Source: CAYTLW01 sp964438735 (GTDB lineage: Bacteria; Myxococcota_A; UBA9042). From it: 64,000 bases of DNA. Below, one piece after another: positions 44,103 through 53,353 of the stretch (positions are counted from its first letter, which is position 1; every line of letters begins with the position of its first letter). The stretch spans positions 1-64,000 of the forward strand of contig CAYTLW010000011.1 in assembly GCA_964438735.1 (NCBI GenBank), read 5' to 3'. The notes under the pieces were generated by a model. The model searched no databases. It saw only the letters and a program-made list of their open reading frames with translations, and was not told the DNA's origin. The translations under genes were made by a program, and so were the position numbers.

Positions 44103-44785
44103 AAGTGCTCATCGCCGAAGACGACGATCACATCCGCGAAGGCCTGGTCCAGATCCTCGAAGGCGAGGGCTACACCACCGTCGCCGCCAGCGATGGCGCC
44201 GAAGCCATGGACTTGTTCGAGCGCGAGCGCCCGGACTTCGTCTGCCTGGACATCATGATGCCCAAGCTGAGCGGTTTTGACGTCTGCCGTCAGATCCGCA
44301 GTCGCGACCCGCACATCCCGCTGGTCTTCATCACCGCCCGCACCGAGGAGCTGGACGCGGTGCTCGGCCTGGAGCTGGGCGCCGACGACTTCATCGTCAA
44401 ACCCTTCGGCATCCGCGAGGTGGTCGCCCGCATCCGCGCCGTCAGCCGTCGTTGTCTGCGCCAGCGGCCCAAGACCGCCGACAACGCGCCCTTCGACATG
44501 GCCGATCTGCGCGTGCTGCCGGCCGAGCTGCGCGCCCGTCGCGGCGAGCAGGTCATCGACCTCAGCCCGCGCGACGTGGCCATCCTGCGCCTGCTGCACC
44601 AGCGTCGCGGCGAGGTGGTGGATCGGCAGACCTTCTTCGACATCTGCTGGGGGCTGGACCACATGCCCAACAGCCGCACCCTGGACCAGCACATCTCCCA
44701 GCTGCGCAAGCGGGTCGAGGTGTCGCCGCAGACGCCGCGGCTGATCCGTACGGTGCATGGGGTCGGCTATCGCTTCGAGGGCTGA
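44099..44785 (+). CDS. OmpR-family response regulator
   Basis: A 228-residue regulator starting at GTG 44099. The receiver domain has EDD near 7-9, the phosphorylation site D51 in FVCLDIMMPKLSG, and K in FIVKPFGIREV. The C-terminal winged helix ends in RTLDQHISQLRKRVE and TVHGVGYRFEG, diagnostic of the OmpR/PhoB group. It is phosphorylated by the overlapping kinase. The 11-bp-phased direct repeats upstream of the VWA gene (41045-41064) are a plausible target, implying operon autoregulation. Confidence 0.94.
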   Translation: MKVLIAEDDDHIREGLVQILEGEGYTTVAASDGAEAMDLFERERPDFVCLDIMMPKLSGFDVCRQIRSRDPHIPLVFITARTEELDAVLGLELGADDFIVKPFGIREVVARIRAVSRRCLRQRPKTADNAPFDMADLRVLPAELRARRGEQVIDLSPRDVAILRLLHQRRGEVVDRQTFFDICWGLDHMPNSRTLDQHISQLRKRVEVSPQTPRLIRTVHGVGYRFEG

Positions 44786-44879
44786 AGACGCAGGCGGCCG
44801 CCCCGCGCGGGCGACGTTGTGGCCGGGCCCACCAGCGCGCTACCCTGCCCGGGCCGTTCCCTCGCACCCGGGCCGTGCC

Positions 44880-46373
44880 ATGCCAGCAAATCACCCCACC
44901 CAAGACCTCATCGAGACGCTGCTGCCCAACGGCCCGGTGCTGATCCTGGCCGACGGCGCGGTCGACGGCATCGACGGCCTGCCCGACGACTTTCGCGACA
45001 AGGTGCTGGTCTTCGACCTGGCCGGTCCGCTCGCCCGCCAGGCCCTGGATCGCGCCGATGGCGCGCACCTGCCCTTGCGCTACGGCCTGCCCGACGGCGA
45101 GGACGACACCGCCACCCTGCCGTGGGATTGCATCTTCTCGGTAGCCGGCCGCGAGACCCCCGAGCGGGTGGCCACCAAGACCCGCGTCGACCTGATACCG
45201 GACTGGCTCGGCGAAGATCGGCGCACCACCATGCGCTGGCTCATGCGCCACCTGGGCCTGGGCGACCTGCCGCCCGATCCCACGGACTGGCGACTCAAGA
45301 TCACCCCCGACATGATGGTCGCCGATCGCCTGCCAGAGGGTTTCGAGCCGGAGCCCCGGCGCGCCTTGGAGCGCATCTTTGAGATGCAGCCACCGGTGGC
45401 CGCCTTGCTGCTGGATACGACCTGTCCCGGACTGGTGCTACCCGCCGCCTGGCCGCGCCTGGATGGCGGCGCCGCCCAGGTGCCGGTGACCCCCCTGCCG
45501 CCCGTACAGGGCCTGCAGATCGACGACGACGGCGTGCTCTGGCGGGCGCCCATCGCCGACGGCGACAAGCAGATGGGCATCCAGCCCTTCTACGTGCCCT
45601 GGAAGGCCATCGGCGCCCTGCAGCATCCGTCCCAGGCCATGGGCTGGTTCTGGCCCCTGCGCCTGCCCGAGCGCATGCGCACGCCCATGCAAGCCAACGC
45701 CGAACTGGCCCCGCACCTCGAACGGCTGCATGGGGCCCCCCTGGCCGGCCCCCAGGAGCCACCCGATCACGCCCCGCCCCTGGCGGTGCTCTCGCCGCCC
45801 AACCAGATCGGCCGCAGCGAGGCCCTGCAGGATTGCGGCGCCCGCGGCGGCGGCATGCTCCTGCTGGACGCGCGCCTGCCCGGCGTCGAGTTGTCTCCGG
45901 GTCTGACCGGAGCCGGCCTGCTGGCTGTGCCCTTCGGCGTGCCCGGTATCGAGACTTCGATCGAGTTTGATGGCGTCGCCCTGGAGGCGAGCCTGCCCGG
46001 TTTTGACGGCGAGCCGGCAGCGGTCAAGGCGCCCTGGCAGGCCGTCTTCGTCATCGGCGCCAACCAGGGCGCGCTGCGGGTGCACTGCTGGCCCGATGAC
46101 TATCCCGACGACATCACCCTGGCCATGTCGCTGCTTCGCCACATGGCGGCCAATGACGGTGAGCTCGATCCCGCCGCCATGGAGGGCCTGCCGGTGCACC
46201 TGGGCGATGGGCCGCCGGATCTGATGGGCCAGGGGGTAGCCGTGGGCCTGGGCCGGGATGAGGCCGGGCAGTATGTGTTGCAGCTGGTGCAGCGCTGTGG
46301 GCGGACGAATGACGAGGGGCAGACGCCGGAACTTCGGGTTCAGTTTTGCCTGCGCATGAAGGCGATGCATTAG
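44880..46373 (+). CDS. Protein with three SspB-like segments
   Basis: A 497-residue cytoplasmic protein starting at ATG 44880. Three places resemble the core of SspB (a ClpXP adaptor), where a beta sandwich ends in a P-W-x-x-V/I-x-x-I motif: ATLPWDCIFSVAG (about 79-91), PFYVPWKAIGAL (about 236-247) and VKAPWQAVFVIG (about 383-394). Segments 2 and 3 are each followed by W-P-x-x-x-P, as in myxobacterial SspB-like proteins. Linkers are Pro-rich. This may be a triplicated SspB fold binding degradation tags or peptides; the assignment rests on motif reading only. It is alone in its transcription unit. Confidence 0.5.
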   Translation: MPANHPTQDLIETLLPNGPVLILADGAVDGIDGLPDDFRDKVLVFDLAGPLARQALDRADGAHLPLRYGLPDGEDDTATLPWDCIFSVAGRETPERVATKTRVDLIPDWLGEDRRTTMRWLMRHLGLGDLPPDPTDWRLKITPDMMVADRLPEGFEPEPRRALERIFEMQPPVAALLLDTTCPGLVLPAAWPRLDGGAAQVPVTPLPPVQGLQIDDDGVLWRAPIADGDKQMGIQPFYVPWKAIGALQHPSQAMGWFWPLRLPERMRTPMQANAELAPHLERLHGAPLAGPQEPPDHAPPLAVLSPPNQIGRSEALQDCGARGGGMLLLDARLPGVELSPGLTGAGLLAVPFGVPGIETSIEFDGVALEASLPGFDGEPAAVKAPWQAVFVIGANQGALRVHCWPDDYPDDITLAMSLLRHMAANDGELDPAAMEGLPVHLGDGPPDLMGQGVAVGLGRDEAGQYVLQLVQRCGRTNDEGQTPELRVQFCLRMKAMH

Positions 46374-46560
46374 GGGCTTGGAGCTGGTGGCGCCCAGGTT
46401 TGAGGCGACGCGTCCTGTGGGTGTGGCGTTTGGGCTCGCGCAAAGCCGCAGAGCCGCAAAGCCGCTACAGGGTTGGTTTGGCGCGGCCGTTCATCGTTGC
46501 TTGATCGTTGCACGTGGATGCCACATGGAGGGCACGACGGGCTGACAGGATGGGCTCGTC

Positions 46561-47307
46561 ATGTTGGAAGCCCGTCCCAAGTTCCGGTTGCGTCGATTGT
46601 TGGTGGCTGTTGGCGTGGTGGGTGCCACTGCGGCTGCCCTCGCGACGCTGCACCTGGGGCTGGTGCCCGCGTCGGTGCTGCCCTGGCCCGATCTGCGGTT
46701 GGATGAGCGACCTTCGGTGCTGGTGGATTGGCGGCTGGCGGCGCTCAAGCATGCGCCGGGTACCTGCAAGGAGTTGATGGTGGGGCCGGAGATCGATGCG
46801 CGCCCGGCGCGGTCCCATCTGCGGCGTAACGGCTGTGGGTGGTTCAACGCGTTTCGGGTGCGTCGGGTGGCGGGTGCGCGGTTGCGTCCTCAGGCGCCGG
46901 TGATGCGTTGCGAGCAGGCGGCGGCGCTGGCCTTGTGGATGCGGCATGACGTGCAGCCGGCGGCGCGTCGACTGCTGGGCAGCGAGGTGGTCGGCATCCG
47001 CCACTTCGGTACTTACAACTGCCGGGCGATTCGTGGGGGGCGGCGGATCGTGAAGGTGCCCAGCCAGCATTCCTTTGCCAACGCCATCGACATCGCCGGT
47101 TTCCAGCTGGCCGATGGACGCTCGATCAGCCTGATACGGCACTGGCGCAAGGGTGCGCGTGGGCGCTTCTTGCGGCAGATCTACGCCGACTCCTGCCGCT
47201 GGTTCCGGGTCAAGCTGGGGCCTGCTTCCAATCGGGGCCACCGCGACCACTTCCACTTCGATCGTGGCTGGGCGGCGTCCCGATGTGCGGGTGTTGTTGG
47301 AAGCTGA
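46561..47307 (+). CDS. Extensin-like / M15-type cell-wall protein
   Basis: A 248-residue protein with an N-terminal membrane anchor or signal (RRLLVAVGVVGATAAALATL). The C-terminal part matches the extensin-like family found in bacterial peptidoglycan proteins: IRHFGTYNCRAIRG, SQHSFANAIDIAGF and the final RGHRDHFHFDRGW. The His, Asp and His pattern is the M15/MepA-like zinc site. The likely role is in the periplasm on peptidoglycan peptides. It is convergent with the ARPP-1-like gene at 47318, ten bases away. Confidence 0.85.
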   Translation: MLEARPKFRLRRLLVAVGVVGATAAALATLHLGLVPASVLPWPDLRLDERPSVLVDWRLAALKHAPGTCKELMVGPEIDARPARSHLRRNGCGWFNAFRVRRVAGARLRPQAPVMRCEQAAALALWMRHDVQPAARRLLGSEVVGIRHFGTYNCRAIRGGRRIVKVPSQHSFANAIDIAGFQLADGRSISLIRHWRKGARGRFLRQIYADSCRWFRVKLGPASNRGHRDHFHFDRGWAASRCAGVVGS

Positions 47308-47317
47308 GCAGCCGACC

Positions 47318-48280
47318 TCAAGCCGCGAAGAGCACCGCGTGGCGGATGCCGCCCTGGGCCGAGAAGCAGAAGCCGGTCACCGGCGTCTCCAGGGTCGCGT
47401 GGCTGCCCTCTCCCACCGGGCTGGGCGTGCGCTGCCACTGGCCCGTGGCGGCGGTTTTGACGAAACCAGCCGCCTGCTCTGCCTCGATGGGACGCCGCGC
47501 CCGGCGCCGTGCGTCGAGGGATTCGCTGACGTAGCCCGACAATACCTTGCGCCAGACCCGCCGCCAGGTGGTCGGCGAGTCGACCATCTCCATGGCCACC
47601 ACCCGTCCTCCGATGGCGACGACCGCGCCGACCTGTTCGGCCACGGGTTCGGCGGTCTCGACCACGTCGACCATCTCGTCCCAGCGCGACTCGTACAGGC
47701 CCAGCAGGTCCGAGCCGGGCGAGGCGATGCAGGCGTCGGCCAGCTTGTCGTCGATGGCTGCCCAGGTGGTGCCCTGGTCCGCACGCACCCGGCCGGTGGT
47801 GCGCATATTCGACACGGTGCTGCGCAGCTTGCGGCGCCGGATGGCGTTGTCGATCGTGGTGCCGGTGGCCTCGAACTCGCGCGCCTGCCGTCGTCGCCGG
47901 CTCTTGTTGGCGTACCACTTACGTGTCCGCCCCTTGGCGCCCCATCGGCCCACTTCGACGCAGTTCACCGGCACGCGATGTTTGCCTGGCGGCAGCAACA
48001 GGGTCATGTCGACGACCCGGTTCTGCAGGGCGCCCTCGAGCAGCTCGCCCTCGAGCAGCAGCAGACTGTGCTTGCCGCGCAATTCGATCTCGATGTCGGG
48101 CACCGAGGCGCCCTGCTGCTGTTCGGCGACGAAGACCAGGTTCTTTTCCTGGGCCTCGTCCAGGGTCAGGTAGTCGCCGCTGCCGCCGCCGCCGATGAGC
48201 GGAAAGACGGTCAACGCCTTGTTGATCTGCACGGCGTCGAGCAGTTGCAGCGAGACCGGCCAGTCGATGTGGATTCCCAT
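47318..48280 (-). CDS. ARPP-1/DUF6569-like protein
   Basis: A 320-residue cytoplasmic protein; ATG 48280 has GGAGG six bases upstream. The N-terminal half follows the pattern of the ARG and rhodanese-phosphatase-superfamily-associated domain (ARPP-1): ALTVFPLIGGGGSGDYLTLD, SLLLLEGELLEGALQNR, then LLPPGKHRVPVNCVEVGRWG. This domain accompanies phosphatase or ADP-ribose-processing genes in other bacteria, but its biochemical role is not settled. The C-terminal half is less conserved. It is divergent from the creatininase-like gene, and no regulator is visible. Confidence 0.75.
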   Translation of the reverse strand: MGIHIDWPVSLQLLDAVQINKALTVFPLIGGGGSGDYLTLDEAQEKNLVFVAEQQQGASVPDIEIELRGKHSLLLLEGELLEGALQNRVVDMTLLLPPGKHRVPVNCVEVGRWGAKGRTRKWYANKSRRRRQAREFEATGTTIDNAIRRRKLRSTVSNMRTTGRVRADQGTTWAAIDDKLADACIASPGSDLLGLYESRWDEMVDVVETAEPVAEQVGAVVAIGGRVVAMEMVDSPTTWRRVWRKVLSGYVSESLDARRRARRPIEAEQAAGFVKTAATGQWQRTPSPVGEGSHATLETPVTGFCFSAQGGIRHAVLFAA

Positions 48281-48457
48281 GTTGCGCCTCCGGGGTGAAG
48301 TGAGCGCCGCGTGTCCGGCGTCCTGCCAAACAGGACGTCCGTACAACCAGATGTCTGACAGGCAGCATGGGATTCCTCGGCGACAGTTCTTGTCGCGTTC
48401 CCTTGCCCGGCCCCGCCCGCTACCATCGGCCGACACCCTCCGGCGCTGAGGCCAGCG

Positions 48458-49435
48458 ATGCGTGCACAATCTCCACTCGACATGCCCCACGCCGAGGTGC
48501 GGGACTTGTTCGCCGATGGCGCGCCGGTGTACCTGCCTGTGAACCCGGTCGAGTACCACGGCCCCCACCTGTCACTGCACAACGACGCCCTGATCAGCCA
48601 GGGCCTGATGCGCGCCCTGCACGCGCGCCTCTTCGCCGACATGCCGCTGCTGGCGGTGCCCGACCTGGAGATTGGCGTCGAGCCGGTGCGCGGTCCGGGC
48701 AGCCGCGAGGTGCCCTACCAGACGGTACTCTCCCTGGTCCGCCGGGCGTGCCACTCCCTGGCCGACCTGGGCGCCCGGCGGGTGATACTGATGACCTTTC
48801 ACGGCGCGCCGCTGCACAACGACGCCCTGCAGCGTGCCGTCGAAGCGTTGATCGCCCGCGGCGTGCGCGCCCTGTCGCCCATGGCCGAGCTGATGTCCCT
48901 GCAGGTCGACCCGCCCGCCGACCTGCGCGCCCGCATGGCCACCGCTTGCGACACCATCGTCGATCCCAGCGCCCGCGAGCAGATGCTCGAGATGCTGGAT
49001 GTGGACCTGCACGCCGGCTTCTTGGAGACCTCGCTGAGCATGCACCTGGCGCCCGACTCCGTGGCCGCGGACCTGTCGACGCTGCCTCCCTGTCCGCCTG
49101 TGTCGCCATCCAAGGCGCTGCTGGCCGGTGCGCGAACAGCCGAACTGCTGGGTCGTCATCGCCTGGCTGCGGAGCTGCGTTTTGTCGCCTGGGGAGTCGG
49201 CTGGTACGCCATCCGGCCGCACCCCGGCTATACCGCGCGGCCCGACCTGGCCAACGCCGAGGCCGGCCGCCTTGTGACAGAACTCATCATCGAGCGCTAC
49301 GCGGAGACAGCGACGGCGGTCTTCGACGGCGCATCGCCGCCCGAGCCGCCCATGCGCTGGCTGCGCGGCATCACCCTGGGCGGCCGCATGCCCGCGCCGG
49401 ACATCGGTGACCTGACCGGCCCTGGCGCGCCCTGA
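48458..49435 (+). CDS. Creatininase-family metal hydrolase
   Basis: A 325-residue protein. The motif LPVNPVEYHGPHLSLHNDAL (Glu, His, Asp metal ligands) and MTFHGAPLHNDALQRAVE (second His) fit creatininase/creatinine amidohydrolase-like enzymes, which cleave cyclic or N-linked amides using two metal ions. The usual G-T-D in the first motif is H-N-D here. The substrate cannot be assigned; many homologues act on formamides or mycofactocin-type peptides. The kinase gene starts 13 bases downstream, so a 48458-53353 operon is likely. Confidence 0.85.
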   Translation: MRAQSPLDMPHAEVRDLFADGAPVYLPVNPVEYHGPHLSLHNDALISQGLMRALHARLFADMPLLAVPDLEIGVEPVRGPGSREVPYQTVLSLVRRACHSLADLGARRVILMTFHGAPLHNDALQRAVEALIARGVRALSPMAELMSLQVDPPADLRARMATACDTIVDPSAREQMLEMLDVDLHAGFLETSLSMHLAPDSVAADLSTLPPCPPVSPSKALLAGARTAELLGRHRLAAELRFVAWGVGWYAIRPHPGYTARPDLANAEAGRLVTELIIERYAETATAVFDGASPPEPPMRWLRGITLGGRMPAPDIGDLTGPGAP

Positions 49436-49448
49436 TCGTGGCGGACCC

Positions 49449-52400
49449 ATGACCACAGCGGCGCCCGCCGAACGCGACCTGGCGACCACGCTGCTGTCTT
49501 GTTCGACCGGCACGTGGCTGAGCGGGGAGTCCGACGATGGCCTGTCCCCATTGCCGGACGCCGTCGACGACTTGCCCCTCGCCCTGGCGGGGCAACGGCT
49601 GGCCGATCGCTACCAGCTGCAACAACCCGTCGGGCAGGGCGGCTTCGGCGAGGTCTGGCGGGCGCTGGATGTACAGCACGATCGGCCTTGCGCGATCAAA
49701 CTCATCCGTCTGCGTGCCGCCGACGCGACCCTGGGCCGGCGCTTCCTGTTCGAGGTGCTGGCCAGCGGTGTGGCCCATCACGACAACCTGGTCAGCCTGC
49801 GCGATCATGGCCGCACCGGTGATGGCCGGCTGTTTCTGGTCTTCGACTTCCTGGCCGGTTGCAGTCTGGCCGAGCTGCTGGCCGAGCGCGGTCGCCAGCC
49901 GCCCGCCCACGTGGCCCGTCTCGGCGCCCAGGTGGCCGCTGGTCTCTCGGCCCTGCATGGCGCCGACGTGGTGCATCGCGACCTGAAGCCCGGCAACGTC
50001 TTCCTGGTCGGCGGCCAGATCGATGGAGTGGTCAAGATCGTCGACTTCGGCCTGGCCCGCTTGCCGGGCGCTGGCGGACAGGTGGGCAGCGGCCCAGGCG
50101 CCCCGCCTGCCGGCACCCCGACGTACATGAGCCCGGAGCAGATTCGTGGCGAGCCCGCCTCGCCCTTGGCCGATCTCTACGCCCTGGGCTGCCTGCTCCA
50201 TGCCGTGGCGTCCGGCGCGGCGCCGTTCACGGGCTCGTTGCCGGCGGTGCTCGATGCCCAGCAGAACCTGGCCCCGCCGCCCCTGCCGGCGGCCGTCCTG
50301 GCCCAACCGGGTGGGCCCGCGCTGGCGGAGCTGATCGGCCGACTGCTGGCCAAATCGCCGTCAGCGAGGCCCCCTTCGGCGGCAGCGGTGCGCGCCAGTC
50401 TGCTGGCTATCGCTGCCGCAACTGCCGAAGAAAACGCCGATGTCGCCGCGCCAGCCAGGCCCACAGACGCGGCGGTCGGCGAACCCGGCGCCAGCTACGT
50501 CGCCGGTTGGTCGCCCGGGGTCCCCCGCTTCGATGGGCTCTTTCGGGGGCGGCAGTCTGAGCAGGCGCGACTGGTGCGGTGGCTGGTCCACTTCTCGGAG
50601 ACGGCGGGGTTGCACCTGTGTTGGCTGTCCGGCGTCGAGGGCATCGGCCGGTCGACCCTGTCCAGGTGGCTCGCCGAGCGGGTCGCCGGCGATCGGGACA
50701 TGCGCCTGCTACGCGTGCCGGGCAGCGACGCCGGCGCTGCGCCCATGGCCGCCCTGCGAAGACTGCTCAGCGACGCGTTGGCGATGCTGAACCCCGATCC
50801 CGAAACCGCGTTGGCGGCAGTCTTCGAACGGCTCGACTCCGTCGCAGATGCCGCCACGACCTGGCAGCGCGCCGCCCTGGCTCGGCTGCTGAACGGGCAG
50901 CCCCAGAACTCCTCCTTGGACGAAGACGGCGCCGATGGGCACCGGTTGGCCCTGCTGGCGGCCATCGGACACGCCGTGGTCGCCGCCAGCGAAGGCGGGC
51001 CGCTGGTGCTGATCGCCGACGACTTGGAGCGCGCACCGCCGCTGCTGCAACAGGCACTTGGCGCCGCGGTGGCAGGCGCGACGACCCGACCGGCCCACCT
51101 GGGCCTGGTCCTGGTCTGTCGCACCCCCAACACCACCCGGCCCATCGTCGCCCTCCGCCGAGCGCTGCGGTCCGCCAGCACGCGCGGCCAGGTCCCGCTT
51201 CTGGAGATGGAACTCGGCCCCCTGGCACCCGAAACCTGCCGCGCGCTGCTGACCGAGGTCGGATCGCTCGAGGACCCGCTGGCCAACCGCCTGGTCGCCT
51301 GGTCCGGCGGCAACCCGGGGCTCCTGCAGCAGGCCTTGCGCGCCATGATCGCAGGTGGTTGGCTGCAGTGGCGGGCGACCGGCTGGGTGGCGGTGCCCGG
51401 CTGGCGGCCGCCGGAGGTGCTGGACCGACGCCTGGATGCGCTGCTCGGCGCCGAACTGGACCACCTGCTGCAGAGCCATGGCGGCGCTGGCAGCGCGACA
51501 GACCGGCTGTTGCGCTTGCTGGCATTGGCCGAAGGCCCGCTCGATGTGGACGTCCTCCGCTCGGCCCTGGCCAGACTGCACGACGATGACGCGCCCGGAT
51601 TCGAGGACGCTGCCGCGGCACTGCTGGGCGCTGGCCTGGTTCGTCGACGCGTCGCCGACGGCGCCCTGGGGCTGCGCCACGCCAGGCTGGCCGATCTGGT
51701 TTGCGACCGCTTGCCCGGGCCGCCCTCGGCGCGCCAACTACACGCCGCGCTGGCCGACGCGTTGGTGGTGGCGGAACCTGCCGCCGACGTCGCGCTGCCC
51801 CACCTGTGGGCGGCCGGCCGAGTGGATGCTGCCTGGAGGGCCACCGGGCGTTGCCTGGATCGGGTCGTGGCCGCGCGTGACCACGACTCGGCGGTGGAGT
51901 TGTTGCGACTCGCGCTCGAGCATGGCCACGAACTCGAGCCCGACGCCGTCGCCGCAGCCCGACAGACACTGGGCGGTGTCTTGCTGACGCTGGGCCGCTC
52001 GGCGGAAGCGGCGGAGGTCTTTGAAGCCCTGTTGGCGGGCGTTGGCGATCTCTCGGATACCGACAAGAACGCTCGCGCTGCCGGCGCCTGGCTTGGCCTG
52101 GCCCGGGCGGCGGAGGCGCAGATCAACCTGCCGCGATCCCTGACCTGTCTCGAGGCGGCCCTGTCGAAGCTACCCGACGATGACGTGGCCACGCTGGCCC
52201 GGATCGAGCTGCTGCGCGGCCAGGTATTGACGGTCTCCGGTCGCAGCGAGGCGGCGGCGGAGGCGCTGCGCCGTGCCCGGCGCGCTGCGCAGGCGACGGA
52301 ACAACCCACGGTGGCGGCTCGAGCGCAGGTGGAAGAGGCCTTCATCGCGGTGTGGTCGAATCGGCTGACGGATGCCCTCTCGCTGCTCGAGGGGCCGGTC

Positions 52401-52970
52401 CTGCGCCGGCCGGACCTGGACCCATTCGTCGCCGCCCGCTGCGCCTTCGTCCGCGCGGCGATCCACGATCAGCGTGGAGAACTGGCCGCAGCGACCGAAG
52501 CGGGCGAGGTCGCCCTGAGACTCGTTCGTCAGCTCGGCCATCGACGGGCGGAGGCTTCGACCCTGCTCAGCGCTGGCCATCGACTCGCCCGCCGTGGCGA
52601 GCACGAGGCCGCATGGTCGACCATGCATCAGGCATTGCAGCTGGCCGAAGATATGGACGAACCCCGCTTGATCGGCGCCTGCTGCAACAACCTGGCCGAC
52701 CACCTCGTCGCCATCGATCGACCAGCCGACGGCCTGCCCTACGCCCGCCGCGCCGCCAGGGTGGCCCTGGCCTGTGGCGCTCGCGGAGCCGCGGCCATCG
52801 CCCTGATCACCGCCGCCCAGGCCTGCGAGGCCGCCGGGCTGCTTGCGCAGGCAAAAGCCGCCGCGCACGAGTCCCTGGAGCGCAACGGCGAGCCGCCGAT
52901 CCGTCCGTCGGCCCGCGACTCCGCGCTGAAACTCCTGTCCCGACTGGCCCAGGCCAGGGAGGTCCCATGA
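49449..52970 (+). CDS. Ser/Thr protein kinase - AAA-like ATPase - TPR-like fusion
   Basis: A 1173-residue protein. Residues about 55-320 are a complete Hanks-type kinase: VGQGGFGEVWRAL, CAIKLIR, H176RDLKPGN, VDFGLA and PTYMSPEQIRGEP. Residues about 360-800 form a STAND/AAA16-like ATPase region, but its P-loop reads GVEGIGRST (395-403) with Arg in place of the catalytic Lys; Walker B is LVLIADDLER. The C-terminal third is TPR-like helical repeats. Such kinase-ATPase-TPR proteins are frequent in Myxococcota and act in signalling. The stop overlaps the start of a ZU5-like gene (ATGA). Confidence 0.92.
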   Translation: MTTAAPAERDLATTLLSCSTGTWLSGESDDGLSPLPDAVDDLPLALAGQRLADRYQLQQPVGQGGFGEVWRALDVQHDRPCAIKLIRLRAADATLGRRFLFEVLASGVAHHDNLVSLRDHGRTGDGRLFLVFDFLAGCSLAELLAERGRQPPAHVARLGAQVAAGLSALHGADVVHRDLKPGNVFLVGGQIDGVVKIVDFGLARLPGAGGQVGSGPGAPPAGTPTYMSPEQIRGEPASPLADLYALGCLLHAVASGAAPFTGSLPAVLDAQQNLAPPPLPAAVLAQPGGPALAELIGRLLAKSPSARPPSAAAVRASLLAIAAATAEENADVAAPARPTDAAVGEPGASYVAGWSPGVPRFDGLFRGRQSEQARLVRWLVHFSETAGLHLCWLSGVEGIGRSTLSRWLAERVAGDRDMRLLRVPGSDAGAAPMAALRRLLSDALAMLNPDPETALAAVFERLDSVADAATTWQRAALARLLNGQPQNSSLDEDGADGHRLALLAAIGHAVVAASEGGPLVLIADDLERAPPLLQQALGAAVAGATTRPAHLGLVLVCRTPNTTRPIVALRRALRSASTRGQVPLLEMELGPLAPETCRALLTEVGSLEDPLANRLVAWSGGNPGLLQQALRAMIAGGWLQWRATGWVAVPGWRPPEVLDRRLDALLGAELDHLLQSHGGAGSATDRLLRLLALAEGPLDVDVLRSALARLHDDDAPGFEDAAAALLGAGLVRRRVADGALGLRHARLADLVCDRLPGPPSARQLHAALADALVVAEPAADVALPHLWAAGRVDAAWRATGRCLDRVVAARDHDSAVELLRLALEHGHELEPDAVAAARQTLGGVLLTLGRSAEAAEVFEALLAGVGDLSDTDKNARAAGAWLGLARAAEAQINLPRSLTCLEAALSKLPDDDVATLARIELLRGQVLTVSGRSEAAAEALRRARRAAQATEQPTVAARAQVEEAFIAVWSNRLTDALSLLEGPVLRRPDLDPFVAARCAFVRAAIHDQRGELAAATEAGEVALRLVRQLGHRRAEASTLLSAGHRLARRGEHEAAWSTMHQALQLAEDMDEPRLIGACCNNLADHLVAIDRPADGLPYARRAARVALACGARGAAAIALITAAQACEAAGLLAQAKAAAHESLERNGEPPIRPSARDSALKLLSRLAQAREVP

Positions 52971-53353
52971 GCTACCCGATCCAGGCCCGTTTGGGCCCCG
53001 ACGGCGGCACTATCTCCGCCCCCGACGGTTTCGAACTGGTCGTGCCCGCCGGCGCCCTGGCCGAGGGGGTCGAGATCACCGTGCATTGTCGTAGAGCGCC
53101 CGAACTGCGCGGTCGAAACGTGCGCTCGCGAGCCTACGAGTTGTGGCCACTCGGCCTGGCGCTGGCCCGCCCCGCCGTCGTGCACTTGCCGGTGGTCGAT
53201 GTGCGCGCCGCGGAGCCGGCCGCCGTCTGGGTGGGACCTGATCCCGCCGACCCAGATCCGGGCACCGGCTGGCATCCCTCGCCGAACGAGCGGACGCGGC
53301 CCGGCCTGGTGGCGACCGCCATCGACAGCCTGGGGTCCTACGTCGCGGCCTGA
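52967..53353 (+). CDS. Small ZU5-like beta-sandwich protein
   Basis: A 128-residue protein whose ATG overlaps the kinase stop (ATGA). The sequence IQARLGPDGGTISAPDGFEL, VVPAGALAEGVEITVHC and a following AYELWPLGLALARPAVVHLP is typical of ZU5 domains, where a Gly-Gly-x-I/V strand is followed by VPAGAL. ZU5 domains mediate protein contacts in receptors and ankyrins. Tight coupling suggests it is the kinase's partner or target. Its 3' end overlaps the convergent recD by 16 bases. Confidence 0.8.
   Translation: MSYPIQARLGPDGGTISAPDGFELVVPAGALAEGVEITVHCRRAPELRGRNVRSRAYELWPLGLALARPAVVHLPVVDVRAAEPAAVWVGPDPADPDPGTGWHPSPNERTRPGLVATAIDSLGSYVAA

Noticed and set aside
50495..52345. 616-residue minus-strand frame inside the kinase gene
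   Set aside because: Ser/Arg/Ala-rich shadow of the kinase gene with no recognisable domain.
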